From Pseudoneurospora amorphoporcata (Eukaryota; Ascomycota; Sordariomycetes; Sordariales; Sordariaceae), in NCBI GenBank assembly GCA_033297205.1, contig MU859126.1, positions 62,001-126,000 on the forward strand: 64,000 bases of DNA, in the 5' to 3' direction. The stretch's first letter is position 1; each line of letters opens with the position of its first letter. A program made the translations under genes and the position numbers. The notes under the pieces are model-generated. The model was not told the DNA's origin, searched no databases, and was given only the letters and a program-made list of their open reading frames with translations. This document shows positions 53,610 through 64,000 of this stretch, one piece after another.

Positions 53610-56600
53610 ATCAGGCGACCTTAACGGCTTCCTTGCGACAAACCAGCTTCGGGGTTAACGGGCGTTTTCTGCATTGGTTGGCATTTCGATTTTCTGGGGG
53701 GTATATGGATTGAACACAAGGCCGAAAGGCACATGATATCATGACATGGCGCTTTTTTGCATAGGAGCAAGGAGCTGGCAACCACCGGATACACAAACGG
53801 AATCGGAAATGGCATGGGTTCCTTCGATCAACAAAAGGGGATACCAGGCCAATAGTCTACCAATAATGAGCACCTGTTGATGATGAACAACCTACTTGTC
53901 CCCTTGTGCCTCCGCTTGCTGTCTTCATTTGATGTAAGAGAGTCGCAATCTACTAATTCTAGGGCCCTCGTCGACCGACATCCTTCGTCCAATCCGACAT
54001 TGCTCACCCTTTCTGGCCAGTCCATCACTTCGACCTCGACCTCGTTCGTCATCATGCCCATGTTCTGCCCCTGTCCCTTTCGACTAAGCAGCTTTGCAAC
54101 TCGATCTCGCCCAGAAGTTTCACGACCCACTGACAGCAGTGGCATGCCGATATGGTTGATTCACGCCGGGCAGGGAACGATCAAGTGTTGACCGTGGAAG
54201 TGGGCGGGACAACCAACTTCGCGGTGCTCGGGTGCTGTCGTGCCATACTGCTTGGGGTTCAAATGGCAAGCTGGGGGAGGAGTGGCTGGAACCACTGGGC
54301 AGTTTATGTTGAAACTCAAGGACGTTCGGTTACGGGGCGCTTCGTGCGGTCTCAGGTTTCTTGCACTGTCAAGCCGATAGCTGTGGCTACTTGGATCTTG
54401 TCGCGAGCGTCGTGGCGATCAAGCCATGCATGTCACGACAGGACAACAACCTGGATGATGATGGGAGGTCCCCTCCATGGTGGTACTCAATAGAGGCGAT
54501 AGGCTGGCTGAGTCTAATTCGAGTACATGTTATATCTTTTAGTCAATGCTGTTATTTCAGCCTCATCCGGGAGAAACTCGATATCGAAGCTACTGGGAGC
54601 TGATTGGAAGAGAGAAAGGGAGTTTATAGCCAACATGATGAGTATTACATGAGCTGGGTGATGAGCGATGAAGATGCGTTGTTGTTTGGATTTTCCCCGC
54701 TCGGGGTTATCTACATACTATGTGAGCAGAACATGCAGCTGTTTTCCGTTGTGAGATCACGTCTCCCGAAGCGGTGTATTCAGATTTAAAGCACGCCACT
54801 GTGTTTCTTTCCAAGCCAACACCTCACCAGTCCCATCGTTGAACCACAGGGAGATATCTGGCTCATGAAGATGTCGGCTTTCTCGAGTCTCGATTCGTGC
54901 CGTAAAATCTACTTGAAAATTACAGAGCCACCACTTAAGACCAGAGCAATCGGGGTATGCATTATCATAGTGTTGGCTGAAGTTGTTTACAGGATACTGT
55001 TCGGTGTGATTCGGGATTCATCGAGTTCACAAAGGTCAGGTAGAATAAGAGGAAATATGAGAAAAGGCGATAACAAGGAAGATAAGAATTCAGAGTTCCA
55101 TGTCCTTGGACGTCTGGCACAACGGAAATCAATCCCATTGTTATTCCTCGATATCTTAGGATCCAATATCTACGAGGGAAGGTCTAGGATTGCGTTGTGT
55201 AAGTCACACGTCTTTCTACACTAAGTCATCTAGCTGTTTATATTTAAGTGTCGAGGTAATATCGACTTTAGGAACAACACAACAGGGAAGAAGAAAAGGC
55301 TGAGCTTGTCTATGAGCTGCTTTCCATTCATGTCACCTCGAGGCCCGGGCCAGACCCTCACGAGTAGACATGGCAGAAACTGGAGAACATCGGATTTCAA
55401 ATCTATGATTATGTTCTCTACCACAGCCTGGTGCTTGATGCTTCTGAGAAAACCAACCCAACAGACTAAACAATTACGTGATAATCCCCGATTCTGATAG
55501 AATCACACTGCTCTAAGCTTCTAAGTGCTTGGACTTCATATTCCAGGAATAGGCGACCGACTTAGAAGATCATCTGCAGACCAGGATTTCGGATGTCTCG
55601 AGTTACCACGGAAGGCTATTGAAAAGCCAATTGATAGTCAGAAGATTCGTAATTGGTAGGGCATTCCATATCTCACCCACAGAGAGAGGCCTGCTTTCCG
55701 TGGACGATGCGCCTATTTAACATCAAGCCAGTTTGAGCTGTTGGTCTTGCAAGCATCTGAAGTCAATTACTGGACGTGACGCATCCGAAGAGGACTGTTT
55801 CGACCGAGCGATATATGTAACCTCCTCATATGTGTAAACCTTATGTTGAGCCGTTCGACGGTGATTATTTGACCGATCCAGCCGCACAAACGCCTTTGGG
55901 GATCAGAAGGAACAAGAACATGCAATGCACAGGACTCGAGAAGCTCTCGATGATCTCCAGCGAGGAAGAAAGACACAGACAAGGCCTTGTGATTGGTTGT
56001 AAAGGAGAAAGCAAGTGGCCCTTGCCCGCGAGGTCTGGTCCCTTGCTTCCTTGCCTGCCGAGCTGCCCAGGGATCGAATCCTTGGCCGCTAAACCCAGCT
56101 GGGTGAGCTGGCTGGGCTGCCACGAGGCGCGATGCGGGGCCATCTATGGATGTGGTCCAGTCCCGTCCATTGATTGATCCATAGGGGAGGAGCCAAACTG
56201 TCATGGACCCGACAACAACCCACCCAGTTTCCGGCCGCCGGATCGAAGGGGACGGGACCATCAAGCTTCAGGTTCTACTAACCGGGAGCACTTTCTCTGC
56301 TTCCTCTTCCTTCCACTTTTCCCTTGGACTCTTTCTCTTGCCCGGTTCAACGGGTTGAGCCTGTGTTGCACTTCACTTCCCTCTTCTTTGGCCAACAACT
56401 GAATTGACTGCCCACCACCAAGCAGGGTACATACAGCAGCAGCTGCTATCACTTCTACGGCCATTTCAGCAAGGGCGCACGTCAACACTCAACAACCACA
56501 CTTCAACCCTCCGTAAATCTCTACTCACAGTAATACCCAACTCGCCGATCTTCCAGTATCGACTTATCCATTGCTTCATTTTGGCAGGTTTCTTGCTTGC

Positions 56601-56876
56601 TTGATTGGATTCTTCCCTCATGCCATGCATCGCCGCCGCCGCCACTAGGTCTATCAACCCGCCTTGCATATTGCATCATCCTTATCGTCCATCCACGGCC
56701 AACGTACCTTGCAGCTCACCGCAGACACCGCAGCAGTCTTCGCGTACAAGCTGAAGAGAGCAACTGCAACAGCAACACCACATCATCTTTACTTCAAGAG
56801 AGCCTGGCTCCAATCCACACCCGGTGTCGAGGGCCTTACACTAGGTACCTTAAGGTAGCTTACCACCCCAGCAAGC
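53610..56876. other. 3.3-kb intergenic region without a recognisable gene
   Basis: Between two plus-strand genes. The middle (about 54500-55800) is visibly richer in A/T than flanking genes and full of stops; the right-hand end (56260-56876) is the C/T-rich leader of the next gene. ORFs of 100-119 codons near 54152, 54865 and 55830 show no family motif. A decayed element is possible but no specific type was recognised. Confidence 0.5.
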
Positions 56877-58400
56877 ATGGAAGCCCCGTCTTCCGTTTCG
56901 ACCCCCAAGCGCAAACGTCCGTTGCCTTTCGAACCAACGATCCCCAACCTCAACCAGACCAGGGCCTTGACAGGCTTGACGGGGGAGTTCACATTCGAAC
57001 TCCGTTCATCCACAGATGCCGATGACGGCAGTAAGAGTCCGCGAACTACGGTAGCACACAGGCTACAACACCTCTTCTTAAATGGCGGGGGCCTCGGCGG
57101 CACCTCTCCCGGTGGGGTCTTTGGTGGAGGCATTGCGCCCGCACGAACATCATCATTGACAGCGTCACAACCGTCCCTGTCACAACCACAACAGCCATCG
57201 CGGCAAACCCAGCCCCAGTACTTTGGCTACCCATTTCCACGCCTGTCACGGTCGCAAGACATGCAGGAACTCGATGAGGACCGTGGGCGACCAGATGGGC
57301 CCCGGAAACGAGCCAGACTCCCCGATGGAGACATTGACATGACGGGGTTTGCCGAAACCCCAATGCGGCCTCCCGCTTCGACGAACAATGGCCGGACACC
57401 CTTTGAAACTACCGGAGCGACTTCGACTTCTTCAATGCCGCCACCGTCAACTCCGGTCACCCAACAGGTAGGCCCCATCATCACCCCGGATGGGCCGTTT
57501 CCGAAGCGGCGACTGGCCGCCAAGGGCGTTCGGTTCAACGTGGACGCCACCGGAGAACAACATTCCGACATCAGAGACAGCATGGGCACAACAAGCGATA
57601 CGAGGAATACCCAAACACCAAACAATGCTGTCCAAATACCGTCTTCCTCTCCTCTCTCCCAAGTCACCAAAAGGGTCACCAATTTCAATGCCACACCAAC
57701 CCAGAGACCTTTAGCGCCAAAGCCGGCCAACATCAGCATGGCTCCACCGTCATTGTCGTCAGAAGCGGCCGCAGCCCAGAAGCCTCGCAAATCGCAGGAA
57801 TCACCACCCCTCCAACCTCAACCGGCTGCATCCACCTCTACGTTTTCCCCCACCTCCCCCACCATAACCGATCCGCTCCGCGCCAGCCTCACCTGGCAAG
57901 ATTCCGAGATCACGGTCTACGACCCGGACGACAGCGATGACGACGGTACCGGTATCAACGGCATCGGCTTCAAGCCCACCCCGGAGATGGAACACGCGCG
58001 CAGAATGAAGCGCAAGAAGCAGCTGGCTGAATACCGGAAGCGCGAGCTGGGCGAGGCTCGCGCCAGGAGGAAAGACAGAAGGGCGGGTGCTGACGGATTG
58101 GTGGGGAGTGGTACTGAAGGTGGCGTCGTCAAGGGGAAGGATGCCATGGCGACTGCTAAGGGCAGGCTGAAGGCCGAGAAGAGAAGGGTCAGATTCTTGG
58201 AAACGGTAGCGAAAACGGTTGTTGAGATGCCGCCGCCACCGGTCACGATGATGGAGGGTGTGACGCAAACTGAAACGGCAGCTGCGGTGGAGGGTCTGGG
58301 AGGTACGGGAGGGGATGATGGCGGCGGCGGTGGTGATACAAGCGTCTCTGGCATGGCTGGCGCTGGCGCTGGCTCTGATCCTGCTGCGGTTCAGGCTTGA
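56877..58400 (+). CDS. Disordered, probably nuclear protein with basic helical segment
   Basis: Function unknown. 507 aa in one exon. Basic clusters TPKRKRPLP (residues 9-17), RKRAR (about 142) and KRR could be nuclear localisation signals. A short element near the N terminus (RALTGLTGEFTFELRSS) and most of residues 60-340 are Pro/Ser/Thr/Gln-rich and disordered. The most structured part, about residues 338-405, has TWQDSEITVYDPDDSDDDG, then GIGFKPTPEMEHARRMKRKKQ and LAEYRKRELGEARARRKDRR, which looks like a long basic helix conserved in ascomycete proteins of unknown role. The C terminus is Gly/Ala-rich. No signal peptide or membrane helix. The ATG at 56877 is the first in frame after a long leader. 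Confidence 0.78.
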   Translation: MEAPSSVSTPKRKRPLPFEPTIPNLNQTRALTGLTGEFTFELRSSTDADDGSKSPRTTVAHRLQHLFLNGGGLGGTSPGGVFGGGIAPARTSSLTASQPSLSQPQQPSRQTQPQYFGYPFPRLSRSQDMQELDEDRGRPDGPRKRARLPDGDIDMTGFAETPMRPPASTNNGRTPFETTGATSTSSMPPPSTPVTQQVGPIITPDGPFPKRRLAAKGVRFNVDATGEQHSDIRDSMGTTSDTRNTQTPNNAVQIPSSSPLSQVTKRVTNFNATPTQRPLAPKPANISMAPPSLSSEAAAAQKPRKSQESPPLQPQPAASTSTFSPTSPTITDPLRASLTWQDSEITVYDPDDSDDDGTGINGIGFKPTPEMEHARRMKRKKQLAEYRKRELGEARARRKDRRAGADGLVGSGTEGGVVKGKDAMATAKGRLKAEKRRVRFLETVAKTVVEMPPPPVTMMEGVTQTETAAAVEGLGGTGGDDGGGGGDTSVSGMAGAGAGSDPAAVQA

Positions 58401-58986
58401 CGGATGAGTTTGTTTTTCCTTTGCCATTTTGTTCTTCTGTGTGTCTGACAACTCATGGCTTACCTTGGTTCATTGGCAAGTTTTGGCGTTTGGGTGAGAG
58501 ATTGGACCGGATATGATATGACGCCGGCAGTTGCAAATTGCTGGCGGATGGGATTATGGGATATTTCATTTGAGCATGGAGTTCGACGGGTTTGAATGTA
58601 GGATACCTCAAGAGAAGGACAGGTTCGCACATGGATCTCTCTACTTTAGTTTTTCGCAGAACTGTGGCGCCTCGAGGTTAGAGTACTTTAGAGGCGTCCA
58701 TTTTCCTTGCTTAATATCATTGCTTCACATTACCTCGAACCGCGGCATCACCACATTGTCCCCGACTGCCCGGAGAATAAGTGATTACATGCTGAACTCG
58801 CTGTCGTGATGCGCCATAACCATGCTTCCATTGTAGGTAGGTGTCCAAATGCCGCCAAATTTCCCAGGTACATATATACATATATATGCATATATATATA
58901 CGTCCATGCAACATTGTGCCTACAGACATCGCTCCTATCCTTCCTTAGAGTACACTTTTCCCAACACCACGCGAATGCCTTTCGCC
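58401..58986. other. Intergenic, convergent 3' regions with an AT microsatellite
   Basis: 585 bp. Includes TATACATATATATGCATATATATATA near 58873-58900 (written in full only as TA/CATA repeats) and a GTAGGTAGGTG motif near 58833. No gene seen. Confidence 0.6.
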
Positions 58987-59625
58987 TCACCAAAACTTGT
59001 ACCAACTCTTCTTCTGTGCTTCCCCCTCCCCCTTCCCCTTCCCAGGCACCTCCTGCGTGACCTCCCCCCTTTCGGCCTTCTCCCTCCGCTCCTTGGCCTC
59101 CTTCGCCCTGCTCTCGGCCTGCTTCTTGGTATAAACCGCCACAACCCGCTGCATCTTCTCCTTCTCCTTCCGCCGCTGCCACTGGCAGTACTCGTACTGC
59201 GCCATGGCGCCCAGGATGCCGCACCCCACGCCCCAGTTGGCCGCCTTGGGGATCGGCAGGCCCATGATCCATCGCAGGACGCCGATGGATGCGCCCGAGC
59301 CGATGCCTGTCATGAACCCTTGGCGCGCGCAGGGGGTTTCGTGCACGGAGAGGAAGTCTTGGGGCTTTATGGAGGAGATGGCGTCGGAGATGGGGATGCG
59401 GTTTGTGTGTTGTTGTTGTTGTTTTTGTTGGGGTTGAGGTTGGGGTTGGCCGGGGAGTGGTGGTTCTTGGTTGCTGCTGCTGCTGCTGGTAGTGGGCTGT
59501 GGTGGTTGGAGGTCTTGAGAGGGCGCGGTGGGAGGCGAGGAGGAGGAGGAAGAGGAAAAGCCACCGCTTAGCCAGGAGCGGGCGGCGTCGGGGGTTGTTG
59601 GTGTTGTTGTTTGGTCGCGAGACAT
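58987..59625 (-). CDS. cox20: Cytochrome c oxidase assembly protein COX20
   Basis: Inner-mitochondrial-membrane chaperone that escorts newly made Cox2 during cytochrome oxidase assembly. The core at about residues 88-155 matches the COX20/FAM36A family: DFLSVHETPCARQGFMTGIG, SGASIGVLRWIMGLPIPKAANW, and GCGILGAMAQYEYCQWQRR, forming two hydrophobic segments. The N-terminal 80 residues are a Ser/Pro/Gln-rich low-complexity extension, and the C terminus is a charged helix (Lys/Glu-rich), a usual feature in filamentous fungi. 212 aa from MSRDQTTT; the ORF is open 109 codons further upstream, but that stretch resembles leader sequence. No intron seen. Confidence 0.88.
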   Translation of the reverse strand: MSRDQTTTPTTPDAARSWLSGGFSSSSSSSPPTAPSQDLQPPQPTTSSSSSNQEPPLPGQPQPQPQQKQQQQHTNRIPISDAISSIKPQDFLSVHETPCARQGFMTGIGSGASIGVLRWIMGLPIPKAANWGVGCGILGAMAQYEYCQWQRRKEKEKMQRVVAVYTKKQAESRAKEAKERREKAERGEVTQEVPGKGKGEGEAQKKSWYKFW

Positions 59626-60657
59626 GATTGTTGCGGTTTTTGAGATTGGCAATTGGGTTGTTGTCTTGTTTCCTTGTTTCGGAAAATGCGCAGAGAGGTA
59701 AGGTAGGTGGATGGGTATGTGGTTGTGGTTGTGGTTATCGGCGCTGGTTGTTATGCGCTTGTTGGTAGGTAGGTGTTGTCCAATGGGGAGAAGCTCGTTG
59801 ACGTTCTTCTCTCGTCTTCGCTCGGCTGGGCGTGTCGCGGGTGTCTTTTTTTCTCTTTCCGGTGGGGACCTTGCGGGATTACGGGGAAGATGAGATGCAG
59901 GTACGCACTCAATGTAACAAGGAGATGGGCGAGCTAGAGATTCAGCTACCAAGTGCTATTAGAGCTTCCCTCTTGAATCACAGTTACTACTAGTCAGATA
60001 TCGAGCCCTCAAATTCGGAGCCGGCTACGTTACGGGACGAGCTTGATGTCATGACGGAGCTTTGACTCGGTGATACAACGGGCCCTGGACGGGTGCGCTT
60101 CATGCCCGGTTTCGTGCAAGTACCGTAGTGGGGCCGTGTCTGGACCTTTGCCGGCAGCCCACTTCCCCACCGTTCCGATCCCTGTTCAGCGCTTTGACAC
60201 CCTGTGAGTGCCCTGAAACGATCAGCTTGACTGGCGGGGCACGCGTGTGTTTTAGCGCCTGTCGCGTCAAACGAATTGGACGGTTGACTCGCGTCTGGCG
60301 CGTCTCCCATTAACAATTAGAATAAACGGGGACTTTAATGGGTGGGTTGAGACTTTCCAAACATTCCATGACAGTAACAACGGGTAACTCCGCACCTCTT
60401 TACCTTTTGTCTTCCCTCGCAACTACAAAGGGACACTATATCGGCCATAACTCGAATTGCGGCTGGCCCTCCATGTCAACCTACTTGTGACAAGACATAC
60501 CACTGTTTCTCGTCAATCCATCCAATCCCAACTTTTTTTTTGCGACGGAAAAAAAGTGTGTTGCGAATAGGACGAAGGACAAAGGGCGGACGAAACCACA
60601 AAACGAACATATATCTCGAGGCCTACGCGAGAGCCAATCCGACGGGATTCTTCCAAT
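59626..60657. other. Divergent promoter region between cox20 and pol2
   Basis: About 1.0 kb. Contains GTGGTT repeats near 59720-59735 and GGTAGGTAGGTG at 59763-59774. No gene seen. Confidence 0.6.
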
Positions 60658-63600
60658 ATGCCCAACACATCTCTACGGCAACAGCCTCAAAAGGGCTACC
60701 GTCGTGGTGGCAAGAACGCCTACCATGGCGGATCCAAGACACGAACTTTCGCTGCCTCGGCCAGCGCGCGCGGCGAGGCTACCTCGATAGACGAAAAGTG
60801 GGAAAGGACAGCCCTCGCGAACCAGATCGACGAGAACATGGGCTTCGCCCGATACGATGCCGGAAAGAAACGCGAAGGCTGGCTGGTCAACGTACAAGCG
60901 ACAGCAGTCGACGACCCCCGAATCCCAGGCGGCGGCGGCCGCTCGGCACTCGACTGCTACTTCATCGAAGAGGACGGGTCAACATTCAAAGCCACGGTCG
61001 AATACGAGCCCTACTTCCTTGTTGCATGTCGAAAAGGTCACGAAGGCGAGGTGGAGGAATGGTGCAAGAGAGTGCCCGGTGGCGGCTGCGTCAAGTCCAT
61101 CCGGAGGGTCGACAAGGAAGATCTCAAGATGCCCAACCACTTGTTGGGCTATCGCCGGACATTCTTGGAGCTGAGGTTTCATAACGTGCAGGACTTGATG
61201 TCGGCCAAGCGCGATGTCATGCCCATTGCGGAAAAGAACAAGAAGGGCATGGATGCTATGGATACATATGCTGAAGTAGCATCGTGGGTAGCACCTCTTC
61301 TCATGTACAGGCTGACCACCGCTGCTGACACACATAACCCCCAAATAGAGCGAACGGCGGGTTTGATCTCTTTGATGACGATTCACGAAATGACGAGCGA
61401 CGACATAATGCTGGTTTTGCAGACGCGAGCGATTTCATTGTTGATATCCGGGAATACGACGTCCCATACCATGTGAGAGTAATGATAGACCTGGGTCAGT
61501 TCTCCCTGCACAACTCCCAGCGTGTGCTCGACTGACCGTCCACAACAGACATACGGGTTGCTAAATGGTACCATGTCGAGGCCAAGAATGGAGTCACGAC
61601 AATAAAAGTAAACGAGGAGCGTTTGGCCATGGCCGACCCCGTCGTAATGGCGTACGATATCGAGACCACCAAGCTGCCACTCAAGTTTCCCGACGCCGCT
61701 ATCGACCAGATTATGATGGTCTCATACATGATCGACGGCCAGGGTTTCCTAATCACAAATAGAGAGATCATCTCCGAAGACATTGCTGATTTCGACTACA
61801 CACCAAAACCCGAATACCAAGGTCCGTTTATGATCTTCAACGAACCGGACGAAAAGGCCCTTATCGAGAGATTCTTCCTGCATATCAAGGAGGCTCGCCC
61901 GACCGTCATCGCCACTTACAACGGTGACTTCTTCGATTGGCCTTTCGTGGAGGCTCGTGCTAGTATCAATGGTATCGACATGTACCACGAGATCGGCTGG
62001 AAGAAGGACAGCGAGGATCAGTACAAGTGCAACTACAGCGTTCACATGGACTGTTTCCACTGGGTAAACCGTGACAGTTACCTGCCCCAGGGTAGCAGAG
62101 GTCTCAAGGCCGTCACCGTTGCCAAGCTTGGATACGACCCCGACGAACTCGACCCCGAGCTCATGACGCCGTATGCGAGCGAGAGGCCGCAGACACTGGC
62201 TGAATACTCCGTCTCCGATGCCGTTGCCACATACTATCTGTACATGAAATATGTGCACCCTTTCATCTTCTCTCTGTGCACCATCTTGCCTCTAGGCCCA
62301 GACGATACACTAAGAAAGGGAACCGGTACGTTATGCGAGATGTTGCTAATGGTACAGGCTTACCAAAAGGAGATCGTGTTACCCAACAAACATATCCAAC
62401 CTAAAGAGTCCTTCTGGGAAGGACATCTACTGGACTCGGAAACATACGTTGGTGGTCACGTTGAAAGTATCGAAGCTGGTGTCTTCCGCGCCGATATTCC
62501 CGTCAATTTTACAGTTGATCCGACGGCAGTGGACGAGCTGATTCGGGATCTTGATGCTGCCCTTACATTCAGTATTACGGTTGAAGAGAAGAAGGAGTTG
62601 AGCGACATCACCAACTACGACGAGGTCAAGGAGCAGATCACGGCCAAGTTGATGAACCTCAAGGAGACTCCCAATCGACTGGAACGGCCTCTCATTTACC
62701 ATCTTGATGTCGCCTCCATGTACCCCAACATCATGACAACCAACCGATTGCAACCCGATTCCATGATCTCCGAGTCAACTTGTGCAGCATGCGACTTCAA
62801 CCGCCCAGGAAAGACTTGCGACAGAAGACTGCCGTGGGCCTGGAGAGGAGAGTACCTTCCAGCCAAGCGTGACGAATACAACATGATTCGCCACGCACTT
62901 GAGAACGAGAGATTTCCGGGGAAATACCCGAACAGCCCAATGCGGTCATTTCAAGACCTCAGTGCAGACGAACAAGCCACCCTCATCCGAAAGAGACTGC
63001 AACTCTACTCACAAAAGGTGTACCACAAGATCCACGATTCTACCACCATTGTCCGGGAAGCCATTATCTGCCAGCGCGAGAACCCCTTCTACATCAACAC
63101 AGTCCGTGACTTCCGTGACCGTCGATACGACTACAAGGGCAAGGCCAAGGTGTGGAAGGGCAAGACGGATGCACTCAAGAGCGCGGGGGCATCCGCGTCC
63201 GAGGTCGACAATGCCAAGAAGATGATCATCTTGTTCGATTCCTTGCAGCTGGCTCACAAGGTCATTCTCAACTCTTTCTACGGATACGTCATGAGAAAGG
63301 GATCCAGATGGTACTCGATGGAAATGGCCGGTGTCACCTGTTTGACGGGCGCGACCATTATCCAGTTGGCGAGACAGCTGATTGAACGACTGGGTCGTCC
63401 ACTTGAGCTGGACACGGATGGTATCTGGTGCATGTTGCCGGCGACATTCCCAGAGAACTTTGTGTTCAAGCTCAAGAATGGCAAGAAGATGACCATCTCC
63501 TACCCTTGTGTCATGTTGAACCATCTGGTCCATGACAAGTTTACCAACCACCAGTATCAGGACTTGGTCGATCCGAAGACGTTCAAGTACGAAACGCACA

Positions 63601-64000
63601 GCGACAACTCCATCTTCTTCGAAGTCGATGGACCCTACAAGGCCATGATTCTACCTACCTCAAAGGAAGAAGACAAGAACTTGAAGAAGAGATATGCCGT
63701 ATTCAACGACGACGGCAGTCTTGCTGAGCTCAAGGGTTTCGAAGTGAAGCGAAGAGGCGAACTGAAGCTCATCAAGATCTTCCAGCAGCAGATTTTCAAG
63801 TTTTTCCTGGAGGGTACCACCCTGGCGGAATGCTATACTGCTGTCGCCAAGGTCGCGAACCGCTGGCTTGATGTACTCCATAGCAAGGGTGCAACACTTG
63901 CGGACGAAGAACTCATGGAACTGATTTCGGAGAACCGCAGCATGACCAAGACGTTGGAGGAGTACGGAAGTCAAAAGTCAACATCCATCACCACTGCCAA
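60658..64000 (+). CDS. pol2: DNA polymerase epsilon catalytic subunit (Pol2), 3'-truncated by window edge
   Basis: Leading-strand replicative polymerase. Exons 60658-61283, 61349-61494 and 61549 onward, with introns of 65 and 54 nt (donors GTGGGT and GTCAGT; acceptors AATAG and AACAG; CTGAC branch points). About 1075 residues are visible of an expected 2200. Exonuclease motifs: YDIETTKLP (Asp/Glu near 294/296), YNGDFFDWPF and YSVSDAVATYYLY. Polymerase motifs: DVASMYPNIM (about 643), ILNSFYGYVMRKGSRWYS, and ELDTDGIW (about 879). The Pol epsilon-specific iron-sulfur cysteines are present: CAACDFNRPGKTC (CxxCx8C) and the fourth in IICQRENPFY near 764. The catalytic and proofreading residues are intact. 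The GTACGT...TACAG sequence at 62326-62357 is coding, not an intron. Confidence 0.98.

Noticed and set aside
56040..56115. Minus-strand tRNA-like segment with ATTCGATCC
   Set aside because: T stem is imperfect and no cloverleaf could be drawn; likely chance in G/C-rich sequence.
62326..62357. Apparent mini-intron in pol2 (GTACGT, GCTAAT, TACAG)
   Set aside because: The bases encode the conserved Pol epsilon segment GTGTLCEMLLMVQAYQ, the frame is open, and 32 nt is too short for an intron.
1..64000. 5S rRNA gene, CRISPR array, complete transposon
   Set aside because: Scanned by eye for dispersed 5S sequence, regular spacer-repeat arrays, and transposase or reverse-transcriptase motifs; none seen. 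CRISPR is not expected in a fungal nucleus.

Overview
The window is nuclear DNA from a filamentous ascomycete, most likely Neurospora or a close Sordariales relative. The evidence is protein-coding genes with short introns (about 54-150 nt) carrying GTRNGT donors and CTAAC/CTGAC branch points, pyrimidine-rich promoters, long AT-richer intergenic stretches, and gene content I recognise from Neurospora: an F-box/WD40 protein matching the clock regulator FWD-1, and a divergent pair encoding ubiquitin-S27a and ribosomal protein S26 (ubi::crp-6 and crp-5 in Neurospora naming, from memory). There is one assembly gap (99 N, 6537-6635).

Layout. 1-1336: 3' part of an MFS hexose transporter. 3186-7662: long disordered repeat protein interrupted by the gap. 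10818-12655 (-): HET-domain gene broken by one base. 13632-16667: fwd-1. 17747-18403: ESCRT-III protein Vps60/CHMP5. 20826-21990 and 23905-24819: two related secreted proteins with GPI-anchor-like tails; the first has an intron filled with a 10-bp phased T9C tract. 25072-27912 (-) and 28701-30938 (-): two large membrane proteins, the first with a NACHT-winged-helix-like N terminus. 32036-33823: coiled-coil protein. 35097-37362 (-): two-exon protein with zinc-knuckle-like cysteines. 38941-40459 (-): five-exon secreted tyrosinase. 41383-43564 (-): four-exon protein in which I see the R-S-ExE motifs of ADP-ribosyltransferases. 44438-46033: four-exon protein with a STAND-type fungal N-terminal domain and an ankyrin-like segment. 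47051-48347 (-): acidic low-complexity protein. 50192-51480: GH18 chitinase. 51762-52284 (-) and 53042-53609 (+): ubiquitin-S27a and S26. 56877-58400: disordered, probably nuclear protein. 58987-59625 (-): COX20. 60658-64000: DNA polymerase epsilon catalytic subunit, running off the end.

Housekeeping functions (replication, ribosome, ubiquitin supply, ESCRT, cytochrome oxidase assembly, clock-related proteolysis) alternate with lineage-variable genes: HET, NACHT-like, ADP-ribosyltransferase-like, STAND-N/ankyrin, cell-surface repeats. There is no operon-like organisation. The accessory genes are where undescribed biology is most likely, especially the divergent ADP-ribosyltransferase-like / STAND-N-ankyrin pair at 41.4-46.0 kb. 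Exon boundaries were worked out by hand from splice signals and frame continuity. No similarity search was run, so family calls rest on recognised motifs.
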